This document shows positions 23,927-31,995 of a DNA stretch of 45,072 bases, in pieces. The notes below the pieces were generated by a model. That model did not search any database. It had not been told where the DNA came from and worked only from the letters and a program-made list of their open reading frames with translations. The DNA is from CAZGZU01 sp964529855. Lineage in GTDB: Bacteria > Patescibacteriota > Minisyncoccia > Portnoybacterales > UBA2143. Positions within the stretch are counted from its first letter, which is position 1; the number at the start of each line of letters is the position of its first letter. The DNA is taken from positions 1-45,072 of the forward strand of contig CAZGZU010000001.1 in the NCBI GenBank assembly GCA_964529855.1. Reading direction: 5' to 3'. The position numbers and the translations under genes were made by a program.

Positions 23927-24301
23927 CTAACGAGAAGTTTTCTTGCCACACTTTAAACACAATTTTGCTTCAGGAACAACCTTAAGACGTTTCAATTCAA
24001 TTTCTTTACGACAGTTAGCACATTCTCCATACTTGCCTTTTTTAATCTTAACCAGGGCCTCATCAATATCTTTAAGCCGCAATTCCAAGGTATGCTCAAC
24101 CGGCAACAGATTCTCATATTCTTCTATTTCTTCAGCGCTTTCGTCTTTATGTGAACGACTCATGCCAAAAAAAGGAAAACGGGTCAGCCAATTTCCCTTG
24201 AGCCGCGGATCTTTCCTGGCAAAATATCTAAGGTCTTTGGTCAATTTCTTTTTTTCCGCTTCCAATTGTTTTTTTAGTTCTTTTTCTAATACCTTGTCCA
24301 T
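23927..24301 (-). CDS. DksA/TraR family zinc-finger protein
   Basis: 124-aa protein. Residues ~1-90 form a charged coiled coil (ELKKQLEAEKKKLTKDLRYF, then VEHTLELRLKDIDEALVKIK). The C-terminal C4 zinc finger reads YGECANCRKEIELKRLKVVP followed by EAKLCLKCGK. DksA-type proteins enter the RNA polymerase secondary channel; whether this one does is unknown, since the tip acidic residues are not obvious. A long non-coding block lies upstream, with its own minus promoter, so the gene may have a long structured leader. Confidence 0.88.
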   Translation of the reverse strand: MDKVLEKELKKQLEAEKKKLTKDLRYFARKDPRLKGNWLTRFPFFGMSRSHKDESAEEIEEYENLLPVEHTLELRLKDIDEALVKIKKGKYGECANCRKEIELKRLKVVPEAKLCLKCGKKTSR

Positions 24302-24313
24302 ATGCTTAATTTA

Positions 24314-24339
24314 ATCATAGCATAAAAATGAGCTGTCAA
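24314..24339 (-). promoter_or_regulatory. Possible proximal promoter of the DksA/TraR-like gene
   Basis: TTGACA (24334-24339) and TATGAT (24314-24319) on the minus strand, but only 14 bases apart, shorter than normal. The start codon is 13 bases downstream of the -10. Confidence 0.4.
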
Positions 24340-24377
24340 CAAGATTCATACAGAAATAAAAAAAAGCCAAACCGTCA

Positions 24378-24406
24378 TTGACTTTTCCACTAATCTATGA
24401 TATATT
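24378..24406 (+). promoter_or_regulatory. Strong plus-strand promoter in the non-coding block
   Basis: TTGACT (24378-24383), 17-base spacer ending TGA, TATATT (24401-24406): consensus spacing and extended -10. No ORF of note follows on plus. Confidence 0.75.
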
Positions 24407-24665
24407 GAGGGGCAATGTATACCCAAAAATAATTTACTTAAAAGGGTCATTGCCCCTCATGTTTTTCTATAAACCAGATCTTTTCGCGCTTTAATATTAT
24501 CACCTCCTGCGCGACAAAGAATCATCTTTTTTACAGAAAAACCTTTTCTCTGCTAACCATTAGTTCGTACTCTCCCTCCGAGAGTTTTTTTATTAAAGAA
24601 CTATTGGACTTTCGTAAATAGTTAGCAGAAAATTCTGTCCCTTAAGAAACAGAAAGGGACATTAT
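24407..24665. ncRNA. Structured non-coding RNA locus, strand uncertain
   Basis: The 506 bases between the DksA-like and DUF3352-like genes contain no convincing ORF but a chain of hairpins: GAGGGGCAATG (24407-24417) with CATTGCCCCTC (24448-24458); CGCGC/GCGCG near 24486-24514 with CACCTCCT in the loop; CTGCTAAC (24550-24557) with GTTAGCAG (24621-24628) enclosing TAGTTC/GAACTA and ACTCTC-CCTCC-GAGAGT followed by seven T; and TGTCCCTT/AAGGGACA (24636-24662). A plus promoter enters from the left and a minus promoter from the right. Read on plus it is an sRNA with C-rich, anti-SD-like loops; read on minus it is a long leader of the DksA-like gene. I cannot match a known family. Confidence 0.6.
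24569..24593 (+). terminator. Short intrinsic terminator inside the structured locus
   Basis: ACTCTC (24569-24574), loop CCTCC, GAGAGT (24580-24585), then a seven-T run. Short stem but clear T-tract; supports a plus-strand transcript of about 180 nt. Confidence 0.6.
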
Positions 24666-24666
24666 T

Positions 24667-24696
24667 ATTTTACTAATTAAAAACTATCTTTGTCAA
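24667..24696 (-). promoter_or_regulatory. Minus-strand promoter entering the structured locus
   Basis: Perfect TTGACA (24691-24696), 18-base spacer, TAAAAT (24667-24672) on the minus strand, pointing at the DksA/TraR-like gene about 360 bases away. Confidence 0.65.
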
Positions 24697-24733
24697 GTTT
24701 GTTTCTGCTATTTGTGATTCATTGGAGAAAAAT

Positions 24734-24760
24734 TAAAAAATGGCTACATTAAGCCATTAA
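24734..24760 (-). terminator. Terminator of the pnp/DUF3352 operon
   Basis: On the minus strand AATGGCT (24752-24758) pairs with AGCCATT (24739-24745), followed by TTTTTAATTTTT. It lies 48 bases after the last stop. Confidence 0.85.
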
Positions 24761-24807
24761 AATAAAAACACTATCAACCTATCCCAATATTTATCCACAA
24801 TTTATCC

Positions 24808-25497
24808 TCAATGGTTATCAATAATAGAATCAATTATCTTTTTTAGATATTCCTGAGAGTTGCCAATAATCAAATAATCTTCTATTTGCGCGTAAACATA
24901 GTTATCTGATGAAGAGGATATTGGCTCCAAAACAGTCATTTTAATCTGACGATGGGTTTGTGAGGTGAAATTATAATTATTTTTAAAATTTGGCTCAATC
25001 TGCGACAAAATCTGATCAAGTCCGTCCAAGGAAATTCTTTTTTTAAAAAACAAAAGCCAGGGATAAGATGCTTCGGAATCAGCCGGCAAGACAACAAAGG
25101 CGACCTGTTTCTCAAAAAGCGGCTCAATATCTTCTTTAAAGTCCAGATGAGCCTGGCTTAAATAATTATCTATCTGAATAATCGCCTGCTGGCCATTTTT
25201 TAAAAATCGCTCCAAAACAGAGGCATCCTGATAAAGAGCTGACTGGTCAAAAATGCCGAAAACCAAGGCCTCTTCTGGAATTAAATCAGCAAAGGGCATT
25301 TTTTGAGAATAAAAAGACCAGGAGGTCCAGGACAGGAATACAACTATTATAATTAAACCAATGCTTAAAAACAGCCACTTCTTTGATGGCTGTTTTGGCT
25401 GTCTGGCTAATCCATTCCGCAAATCTACTTTTAGATCATCAGCAACCCTATCAGCGTCCTGCTTATTCTTTTTTATTTTAATGGGGATTCTGACCAT
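24808..25497 (-). CDS. Membrane-anchored protein, DUF3352-like
   Basis: 229-aa protein. It starts MVRIPIKIKKNKQDADRVAD, with a basic cytoplasmic segment up to residue ~43, one membrane helix (WLFLSIGLIIIVVFLSWTSW, ~44-64) and an outer domain with the pattern MPFADLIPEEALVFGIFDQS...FLKNGQQAIIQID. The text 'LIPEEALVFGIFD' resembles the opening of DUF3352 proteins (a 'P..a..y..vd' segment). The end (YVYAQIEDYLIIGNSQEYLK) matches the end of its neighbour (LSIDYGLVTGKLLITTSRES), suggesting two related outer domains. It follows the 25505 gene after 7 bases, same operon. Function unknown. Confidence 0.7.
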   Translation of the reverse strand: MVRIPIKIKKNKQDADRVADDLKVDLRNGLARQPKQPSKKWLFLSIGLIIIVVFLSWTSWSFYSQKMPFADLIPEEALVFGIFDQSALYQDASVLERFLKNGQQAIIQIDNYLSQAHLDFKEDIEPLFEKQVAFVVLPADSEASYPWLLFFKKRISLDGLDQILSQIEPNFKNNYNFTSQTHRQIKMTVLEPISSSSDNYVYAQIEDYLIIGNSQEYLKKIIDSIIDNH

Positions 25498-25504
25498 GCT
25501 TCAT

Positions 25505-27055
25505 CTACTCGCTGGCCTGGCCAGCCAACAAAGCATCAACAGCCGCAAAAGTGCTTTCCCGGGAAGTGGTAATCAGTAATTTACCGGTTACCAGACCATA
25601 ATCAATGCTCAAATCAGGATAAGGGAAATTAAGATAACGGAGAGCAATGTCCTGATAAAGATTATCCTGAAATTCTTCTGTAAAAGCAGGCGGGATACCG
25701 TTTTGCAAAAGCAGAGGTTTCAGGTCATTAACTATGCCTGTTTCCCAGGACTTGAGGTCCTGAACCAGGGTTGGGCTTTCTCTCATGTCTATGACTATAC
25801 CCAAACGGCTGCCTTCGGCCTGTTTGTAAAGAAATATAGTATAATTATCAGCCTCAATCTCACTGCTGGCTACTGCCTGGAGAATGCTCGTTGGGATGCT
25901 TATATCCAAAGCTGAAATAAGAGAACCCAAATCCATATAGCTTTTTTCCTGCTCGTCAATTAGTTTGACTAAAATCCGCCTAAGAGTACCCTGGGTTTGT
26001 TCCTGTTTAGCCATGGCCTTAAATCCATCAATCAGCAAGGCCTCCTGACCAACAGGTACTTCAATGGTATTTGTCCTCTCTATTGGGATAAGCGAATCGG
26101 GAATAACCGGCTCAACCGGTTCAAGCGGCCGGCAATCCTCGTCAGTCTGGCATTCATCCAGACCCGCCCCTTCAACACTGACACATTGCGAATCCTGACA
26201 TTGATAATGGGTAACCGGCGGGATTGGCCGAAGGTAATTCCACCAGTAAAAAAACCCTCCCAATCCGCCAACAATTAAGATAACTGCCAGGGTAATAACA
26301 ACGAATTTGAACTGACTTTCTTTGGGTTTAAGCGGCTTTATTTCTTTTGCTTTCTCTATTTTCTTCTTCTCAAGCCTTTTTCTTGCGGCTTCTTGTTCAG
26401 CTAAACGAGCTTTTCTTCTCTGCTCTTCCAATCTAATTCGTTCGGCTGGTCCCGGAACAGGCGGAGCCATTGGCCGTGGAGGAATCGGTCCTGGTCGGGG
26501 AGGAATAACCAAAGGCTCAACCGGCCTGGGCGGTGCGGCTGGTCTCGGAGGCATAACCGGTCTTGGAGGAATGGTCGGCCTTGGCGGCATAATTGGTCGT
26601 TCTGGCCGCGGCGGTCGGACCGCTACAACCGGCTTTTTAATCATCTCTTCTTTTTTGGGCTTAGCCGGCTTGGGTTTCCGCTTAAGTCCGAAAAACCTCA
26701 GGATTCGGGAAATAAAAGAAGGCTTCTTTTTAAGAGGAACAGCTGGTTTGGCCGGGATAACCGGTTTTGAAGGAATGCCCGGCTTGGGCGGTCGTGGAGG
26801 AATCGGCCTTCTGGCCGACTCAATTACAGGCAAACCAGCCGGCGGCCGGCCTGGCAAAGGAATCTCTTTCTTCCCCGGCATGACCGGCTTTTTAGGCGGC
26901 GCAGGCGCAAAAGCAACCGGCTTTTTGACTGCTGAAGGCAAACCCTTCTTCTGTAAAGCAGCCAGGTCCTTGGCCATAGTCCGGATAACCGGTTGTTCCT
27001 CCGGGTCAACCCCTTTCTTATTTTCTCCTGATTGACTTGGTTCCTTGATGTCCAT
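25505..27055 (-). CDS. Proline-rich membrane protein with DUF3352-like outer domain
   Basis: 516-aa protein. Residues ~20-215 are a low-complexity segment rich in Pro, Arg and Lys (repeats of PxRP, IPPRP, MPPRP), presumably cytoplasmic and extended. A charged helix follows (RKARLAEQEAARKRLEKKKI), then one membrane helix (FVVITLAVILIVGGLGGFFYWW, ~253-275), a Cys-containing stretch (CQDSQCVSVEGAGLDECQTD EDC) and a ~200-residue outer domain similar to the downstream protein. The ATG at 27055 overlaps pnp by 38 bases; an internal ATG at 26977 (MAKDLAALQ) is a possible alternative. Function unknown; its place behind pnp may be only operonic. Confidence 0.75.
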   Translation of the reverse strand: MDIKEPSQSGENKKGVDPEEQPVIRTMAKDLAALQKKGLPSAVKKPVAFAPAPPKKPVMPGKKEIPLPGRPPAGLPVIESARRPIPPRPPKPGIPSKPVIPAKPAVPLKKKPSFISRILRFFGLKRKPKPAKPKKEEMIKKPVVAVRPPRPERPIMPPRPTIPPRPVMPPRPAAPPRPVEPLVIPPRPGPIPPRPMAPPVPGPAERIRLEEQRRKARLAEQEAARKRLEKKKIEKAKEIKPLKPKESQFKFVVITLAVILIVGGLGGFFYWWNYLRPIPPVTHYQCQDSQCVSVEGAGLDECQTDEDCRPLEPVEPVIPDSLIPIERTNTIEVPVGQEALLIDGFKAMAKQEQTQGTLRRILVKLIDEQEKSYMDLGSLISALDISIPTSILQAVASSEIEADNYTIFLYKQAEGSRLGIVIDMRESPTLVQDLKSWETGIVNDLKPLLLQNGIPPAFTEEFQDNLYQDIALRYLNFPYPDLSIDYGLVTGKLLITTSRESTFAAVDALLAGQASE

Positions 27056-29180
27056 TTTTGACGTCTTTTAAGGTCAAATTAATCCGACCTTGGTCATCAA
27101 TATTTTTTACTTTAACGGTAATTAATTGGCCGGTTTTAACAATATCCTCTACTTTTTCCACCCGATAAGGAGCCAGTTCTGAAATGTGCACTAATCCCTC
27201 CTGGCCGGGCAGAATCTCTACAAAAGCCCCGAAATCAATAATCTTGGTAACCCGTCCCTGAAAAACTTCGCCGGGTTTAATGTCCCGGGTCAAACTCCTG
27301 ACCCAGTTAAATGCTTTTTGAGCGGCTTCCTCATCAACGGAAGTAATGCTGACAAGACCGTCATCTTCCACGTCAATCTTTACACCTGTCTGCTCAATAA
27401 TCTCATTAATCACTCTACCGCCCGGCCCAATAACGTTTCTGATTTTATCCCGGTCAATCTGAAGAGTTAAGACGCGGGGAGCCAGGGCAGAGAGTTCAGC
27501 TCGGGGCTGGCTAATCGTCTTAGCCATTTCCTTGAGAATAAAGGAACGGCCTTGTTTAGCTTGTTCAAAAACTTTTTTAAGAATTTCCAGGGTAACTCCT
27601 TCTATTTTAACATCCATTTGGCAAGCTGTCACCCCTTTGCCGGTTCCGGCAATCTTACAATCCATATCGCCATGATGGTCCTCTGGTCCCTGGATGTCAG
27701 TCAATATCTTGTAATGGTCAGCTGACTCCATCATTAAGCCCATGGCCACTCCGCTAACATGAGTTTTAATGGGTATGCCGGCATCCATCAAAGCCAGACT
27801 GGAACCGCTGACCGAAGCCATGGAAGAAGAACCATTGGAAGAAAGAATTTCCGAAACCAGGCGAATCGTATAAGGAAATTGCTCTTTATTGGGAATCAGT
27901 GCTAAAAGAGCTTTTTCAGCCAAAGCACCATGACCGATTTCCCGACGACCAGGACCGCCCAAACGGCCGGTCTCGCCCGTACAATAAGGCGGGAAATTAT
28001 AATGGTGCATAAAATTCTTCTTAGCCTCAATTTCCATGCCGTCAATCAGCTGTTCATCGCCCGGCGATCCCAAAGTCACCACTGAAAGCGCCTGGGTCTC
28101 GCCCCGTTCAAACAGACCTGAACCGTGAGTCCGTGACAAAAACGATACCTGGCACTTGATTGACCTGACTTCGTCCAATTTCCGACCATCTGGTCTTTTT
28201 TCCTGACCAGCCGGCGCTTTTAAAATATTTTCGTGAACAATCCTGTCTATCTCCTTTTCAAAAATCTCCCCAATTTGATTTTCTTTTTTTCTTAATTCCT
28301 CGCCTTCCAGGCCTTCAGTTAAAACAGCCACCATTTGCTTCTCCAAATCACCTAATTCTTCCAAACGATGGCCCTTGTCCGGCTGAAAAAGGACTTTATC
28401 CAGTTTATCTCCCAGCCAATCTTTAACTTGTTTAACCAATTCTGAAGGCAATTGCTCAATTTCCAGATCAGCTTTTTGGGGACTAACCGCTTCAATAATT
28501 TCCTGCTGAAATTGAATGTTCTTTTTAAGATGCGGCTGGACAAATTCCATGGCTGCCAGCAACGTTTCTTCAGGAACCTGTCGGGCTTGCCCCTCTAACA
28601 TATTAATTTTACCCTCTTTGCCGGCGATTATCAAATCAAAGTCGCTCTCTTCTCTGGCCTGATAAGCCGGATTCAAAATCCAGCTCTCTTTTTCTTTTTT
28701 TTCGCCGGCTGGTAAACGGCCTATTCTTAGACCGGCCACCGGTCCGTCCCAGGGAATGTCGGAAATGCTCAAAGCCAAAGAAGCAGCCATCAAAGCCGGC
28801 ATATCCGGGTCATTTTCTTTGTCAAAAGAAAGAACCGTCACCACCAGTTGAATATCATTCCTGATTTTATGGTTAAAACAAGGACGAATGACCCGGTCAA
28901 TCATCCGACCGGTCAAAACCGCTTCATCAGAAGGCCGGGCTTCTCTTTTAAGAAAGCGGCTGCTCTTGATTTTACCCGCCGCATAGAATTTTTCCTCGTA
29001 ATCAACCGTCAGGGGCAGATAATCAAGTTCTCTCGGCTCCTGACTCATCACGGCCGTGGCCAAAACAGTTGTCTGGCCATAGGTAAGCAAAACCGCCCCG
29101 TTAGCCTGTTGAGCTAACTGGCCAATTTCCACTTTTAATTCCCGGCCAGCCCAGTCCGTCTTAAATTGTTTAGGACTCAT
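27018..29180 (-). CDS. pnp: Polynucleotide phosphorylase
   Basis: 3'-5' phosphorolytic exoribonuclease, 720 aa and full length. It has two RNase PH domains: the first starts FKTDWAGRELKVEIGQLAQQANG, the second carries SRTHGSGLFERGETQALSV and the FPPYCTGETGR, GHGALAEKAL and SNGSSSMASVSGSSLALMDAG stretches that include active-site residues. The KH domain (IDRDKIRNVIGPGGRVINEI) and S1 domain (GEVFQGRVTKIIDFGAFVEILPGQEGLVHISE) follow. A strong leader hairpin lies just upstream (29204-29273). rpsO is upstream on the same strand, the classical rpsO-pnp order with a NYN gene inserted. Confidence 0.98.
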   Translation of the reverse strand: MSPKQFKTDWAGRELKVEIGQLAQQANGAVLLTYGQTTVLATAVMSQEPRELDYLPLTVDYEEKFYAAGKIKSSRFLKREARPSDEAVLTGRMIDRVIRPCFNHKIRNDIQLVVTVLSFDKENDPDMPALMAASLALSISDIPWDGPVAGLRIGRLPAGEKKEKESWILNPAYQAREESDFDLIIAGKEGKINMLEGQARQVPEETLLAAMEFVQPHLKKNIQFQQEIIEAVSPQKADLEIEQLPSELVKQVKDWLGDKLDKVLFQPDKGHRLEELGDLEKQMVAVLTEGLEGEELRKKENQIGEIFEKEIDRIVHENILKAPAGQEKRPDGRKLDEVRSIKCQVSFLSRTHGSGLFERGETQALSVVTLGSPGDEQLIDGMEIEAKKNFMHHYNFPPYCTGETGRLGGPGRREIGHGALAEKALLALIPNKEQFPYTIRLVSEILSSNGSSSMASVSGSSLALMDAGIPIKTHVSGVAMGLMMESADHYKILTDIQGPEDHHGDMDCKIAGTGKGVTACQMDVKIEGVTLEILKKVFEQAKQGRSFILKEMAKTISQPRAELSALAPRVLTLQIDRDKIRNVIGPGGRVINEIIEQTGVKIDVEDDGLVSITSVDEEAAQKAFNWVRSLTRDIKPGEVFQGRVTKIIDFGAFVEILPGQEGLVHISELAPYRVEKVEDIVKTGQLITVKVKNIDDQGRINLTLKDVKNGHQGTKSIRRK

Positions 29181-29203
29181 AGGATTTAACGTTCCAGGTA
29201 ATT

Positions 29204-29273
29204 TTGCCTTGGCTTCTCGTACAGGTCTTTATCCAGATCAAAACTCTGAACAAAGACCTAAACGAAACGGCAA
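29204..29273 (-). promoter_or_regulatory. Long nested hairpin in the pnp leader
   Basis: Nested pairs: TTGCC/GGCAA (29269-29273/29204-29208), TCGT/ACGA (29262-29265/29217-29220), AGGTCTTT/AAAGACCT (29252-29259/29223-29230) and CAGA/TCTG at the top. No T-run follows. In Escherichia coli a leader hairpin cut by RNase III is the target of PNPase autoregulation; a similar role is inference. Confidence 0.7.
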
Positions 29274-29299
29274 GAACAAGATTAACCTGACAACGATTA

Positions 29300-29809
29300 T
29301 TACTTTTTCAACAAATACTTAGCCCGGTCTTTGCTTAAATCAATAAAATCATCAACTGCTTCAATAAGCTTGGCCGAAGCGCTTTTGCCAAAGGCAATTA
29401 CTTCTGTCTGAATGCCTTTGTTTAACCTAAGATACTCAACCAACGGAATAAAATCTCCATCGCCGGTGACCAAAACAATGGCATCCATCTGGTCGGAAAA
29501 TTTAATCGCATCAACGGCTATGCCGACATCCCAGTCACCTTTTTTCATCCCCCCGGGAAAAATCTGCAAATCTTTCATTTTCACTTCAATGCCTGATTTG
29601 GCCAAGGCCTCAAAAAAAGACCTTTCTTCCGGCGTTTCTGTCCGGATAACATAGGCAACCGCCCTAATCAGCTTCCGGCCGGCCACCGCTGCTTTTAAAA
29701 CTTCCTTAAAATTAACCCGCGCCCCGTAAATATTCTTGGCTGAATGGTACATATTCTGAACATCCATTAAAACAGCCACCCGTTGCTCTTTATGTTTGAT
29801 AATGCTCAT
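29300..29809 (-). CDS. NYN-domain (LabA/DUF88-like) protein, predicted ribonuclease
   Basis: 169-aa PIN-like NYN domain. QRVAVLMDVQNMYHSAKNIYG contains the first metal-binding Asp (D17 of the VLMDVQNM segment). DVGIAVDAIKF (~98-108) gives the second acidic pair and VLVTGDGDFIPLVEYLR (~115-131) the third (GDGDF). GKSASAKLIEAVDDFIDL closes the fold. The family contains RNases acting on structured RNA or tRNA. It sits between rpsO and pnp, so involvement in RNA decay is plausible. Repeat R2 copy B lies directly before its ATG. Confidence 0.9.
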   Translation of the reverse strand: MSIIKHKEQRVAVLMDVQNMYHSAKNIYGARVNFKEVLKAAVAGRKLIRAVAYVIRTETPEERSFFEALAKSGIEVKMKDLQIFPGGMKKGDWDVGIAVDAIKFSDQMDAIVLVTGDGDFIPLVEYLRLNKGIQTEVIAFGKSASAKLIEAVDDFIDLSKDRAKYLLKK

Positions 29810-29810
29810 G

Positions 29811-29902
29811 TCATTGCGAGGAGTCGCTTTAGGCGACGACGAAGCAATCCCGGACTAAAGCCACGGGATCCTTCGGTCTCCTTAGGCGACCTCAGGATGA
29901 CC
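29811..29902. repeat. Intergenic repeat family R2, copy B
   Basis: Begins TCATTGCGAGGAGTCGC and contains GACGACGAAGCAATCCC, CCACGGGATCCTTCGGTC and CTCAGGATGACC. Its middle differs from copy A at 19983-20075. It fills the rpsO-NYN spacer and is followed by CGCC-TTA-GGCG. Confidence 0.85.
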
Positions 29903-29915
29903 CGCCTTAGGCGGA

Positions 29916-30182
29916 TCATTTTTTCAATCCTAATTTTTTAATCACTTTTTTATACCTTTTCTCATCCTCTTTCTGGAGATAATCCAGAAGTTTTCGCCGC
30001 TTAACGACCATTTTCAAAAGACCCCGTCGGGAATGATTATCCTTGGGGTGCTTTTTAAGATGCTTGGCCAATTCCTCAATCTGTTTGCTGAAAATAGCAA
30101 TCTGGACATCTGATGAACCAGTGTCCTTTCCGTGTGTCTTGTATTCTTTAATGATTTTAGATTTCTTGGTTGGTTTTAACAT
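29916..30182 (-). CDS. rpsO: 30S ribosomal protein S15
   Basis: 88-aa primary 16S rRNA binder, normal length. It reads [20 protein letters not shown], then [50 protein letters not shown], the full family signature. First of the rpsO-NYN-pnp-DUF3352 run. Its message would pass through repeat R2 before the NYN gene. Confidence 0.98.
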   Translation of the reverse strand: MLKPTKKSKIIKEYKTHGKDTGSSDVQIAIFSKQIEELAKHLKKHPKDNHSRRGLLKMVVKRRKLLDYLQKEDEKRYKKVIKKLGLKK

Positions 30183-30228
30183 CTCAAATTATTCTATCAG
30201 GAAAAACAAAAAAAAGCAACTGGGGAAA

Positions 30229-30250
30229 ACAAAACTGCCCAAGGCAGTTT
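30229..30250 (-). terminator. Terminator after tRNA-Lys
   Basis: On the minus strand AAACTGCC-TTGG-GCAGTTTTGTTTT: six pairs and a T-rich tail directly after the tRNA CCA end. Confidence 0.8.
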
Positions 30251-30254
30251 ATCC

Positions 30255-30331
30255 TGGTGCGCCGTGAGGGAATCGAACCCCCGACCCATGGATTAAGAGT
30301 CCACTGCTCTACCTAGCTGAGCTAACGGCGC
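30255..30331 (-). tRNA. tRNA-Lys (CTT)
   Basis: Acceptor GCGCCGT/ACGGCGC, discriminator A, encoded CCA. Anticodon loop CTCTTAA gives anticodon CTT (codon AAG). D-arm GCTCAGCTAGGTAGAGC and T-arm with loop TTCGATT. One base from tRNA-Arg(TCG). Confidence 0.95.
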
Positions 30332-30332
30332 C

Positions 30333-30408
30333 TGGTGCGCCCGGCAGGAGTCGAACCCACAACCTATTGGTCCGAAGCCAATCGCTCTATCCATTGAGCT
30401 ACGGGCGC
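30333..30408 (-). tRNA. tRNA-Arg (TCG)
   Basis: Acceptor GCGCCCG/CGGGCGC, discriminator A, encoded CCA. Anticodon stem ATTGG/CCAAT with loop CTTCGGA, anticodon TCG (CGA/CGG codons). T-loop TTCGACT. Transcribed ahead of tRNA-Lys. Confidence 0.95.
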
Positions 30409-30464
30409 CTGGCTGGATAATAACATAAAAAAACAGAATAGGCAACCGGATAATAAAAGGCAGA

Positions 30465-30493
30465 TTGCTTCTGACCCTGATTTATGCTACAAT
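30465..30493 (+). promoter_or_regulatory. Promoter of cca
   Basis: TTGCTT (30465-30470), 17-base spacer ending TGC, TACAAT (30488-30493). It supports the cca start at 30525, not the longer frame. Confidence 0.6.
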
Positions 30494-30524
30494 CTTAGCA
30501 CAAAATCACAATCCAACAGACAAA

Positions 30525-31960
30525 ATGAAATTACCCAAAGAAGTTAAAAACATTGTTGATAAACTGACTAAGCAGAACTTAGAGGCCTATGTAGTGGGCG
30601 GCTGCGTTCGCGACCTTTTGCTCAAGAAAAAGGCCAAGGACTGGGACATTACTACCAAAGCCAGACCAGAACAGATTCAGAAAATATTCCCTGATAGTTT
30701 TTATCAGAATAAATTTGGCACGGTCACTGTTAAAACCAAAAGCAAAGACCCGACTCTTAAAGAAATTGAAATTACGACGTTTCGGACAGAACAAAAATAT
30801 ACTGACAAACGTCATCCTGATAAAATTGCCTTTGCTAAAAAACTTAAGGATGATTTGGAGCGGCGTGACTTTACTATTAATGCCCTGGCTTTGGATGAAA
30901 AAGGGGAAATTATTGACTTGTTTGCCGGACAAAAGGACTTGAAAGAAAAAACTATTCGGGCAGTAGGGAAACCGGCTGACCGCTTTAATGAAGATGCCCT
31001 GCGCATGTTAAGGGCTGTTCGTTTGACCATAGAATTAGGTTTTAAGATTGAGGCAAAAACCCTTAAAGCCATTAAGGAAAACGCTGGCTGGCTGCAGGCC
31101 ATTGCCAAAGAAAGAATCCGCGATGAATTAATCAGAATGATTATGTCAGAAACTCCTGACCAGGCCATTGAATTATTAAGAAAGACCAAATTGCTTCAAT
31201 ACATTATCCCTGAACTGGAAAAAGGCGTGGGAGTAAGCCAAAATAGACACCATATTTATACGATTTACCAACATTCAATCCTTGCTCTGAAATTTGCCGC
31301 TCAAAAGAAATTCGCTTTGCCGGTTCGTTTGGCTGCCCTGTTTCACGACATTGCCAAACCCCAGACCAAAAGAGGTCAGGGTCCGGATGCTACCTTTTAC
31401 AACCATGATATTTTGGGAGCCAAGTTTGCCATTAATGTTTTACAGCGGCTTAAATTTCCCAAAAAGACCATTGAAAAAGTCGCCCTATTAGTCCGTAATC
31501 ATATGTTTGTTTACGGGGTAGACGAGGTTTCTGAAGCGGGTGTCAGGCGCTTGCTTCGCCGGGTTGGTTTGGCTAATATCAAGGACTTGATTAATCTGCG
31601 GGTAGCTGATAGATTAGGCAGTGGCGTACCAAGGCAGTTCCTTACAAACTGCGTCATCTGCAGTATGTTATTGAAAAGGTTTCCCAAGACCCTATTTCCG
31701 CTAAAATGCTCAAAATTGACGGCCATGGTTTAATGAAGCTTTTAAAGATTGAACCAGGTCCCCGCTTGGGCTTGTTGATTGAAGCTCTCTTGGCAGAAGT
31801 TTTGGAAGACCCTAAACTCAATACCAGACAAAAACTCTCTCAAAGAGCCAAAGAATTAAACAAGCTCTCTGACCAGGAATTAAAAGACAAAACAAAAAAA
31901 GTCAAAGAGAAAAAAGAGGAAGTTGATTTGGAAATGAAAGGTAAATACTGGGTTAAATAA
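30525..31960 (+). pseudogene. cca: CCA-adding tRNA nucleotidyltransferase, one-base frameshift near 31631
   Basis: Adds or repairs the 3' CCA of tRNA. MKLPKEVKNIVDKLTKQNLE is followed by YVVGGCVRDLLLKKKAKDWD (catalytic Asp pair), RRDFTINALALD, RFNEDALRMLRAVR and an HD-domain part (LPVRLAALFHDIAKP). The frame breaks after DRLGSGVP and would end at 31733 with unrelated residues. Inserting one A at 31631-31632 (CCAAGG to CCAAAGG) restores VPKAVPYKLRHLQYVIEKVS and continues through KMLKIDGHGLMKLLKIEPGP to 31960. That is the family sequence, so the gene is intact apart from this one base. Homopolymer error or a real mutation are both possible; several tRNAs here lack encoded CCA, which argues for a working enzyme. 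Confidence 0.9.
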
Positions 31961-31995
31961 CGGGGCGTCAGTGATTAAAAAATATTATCAAATAA

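Noticed and set aside
24495..24510. Fragment of the 16S rRNA 3' end (TATCACCTCCT)
   Set aside because: Only about 10 bases match; no helix 45 or further 16S sequence flanks it. More likely an anti-SD-like loop or the complement of an SD.
26322..27035. 237-codon Gly-rich ORF on the plus strand
   Set aside because: It is the complement of the proline-rich repeats of the 25505-27055 gene.
19983..29902. CRISPR array from the repeated blocks
   Set aside because: Copies are single, 10 kb apart, palindromic and without regular spacers; no cas genes.
30465..30524. N-terminal extension of Cca
   Set aside because: It contains the promoter -35 and -10, and homologues begin near MKLPKEV.
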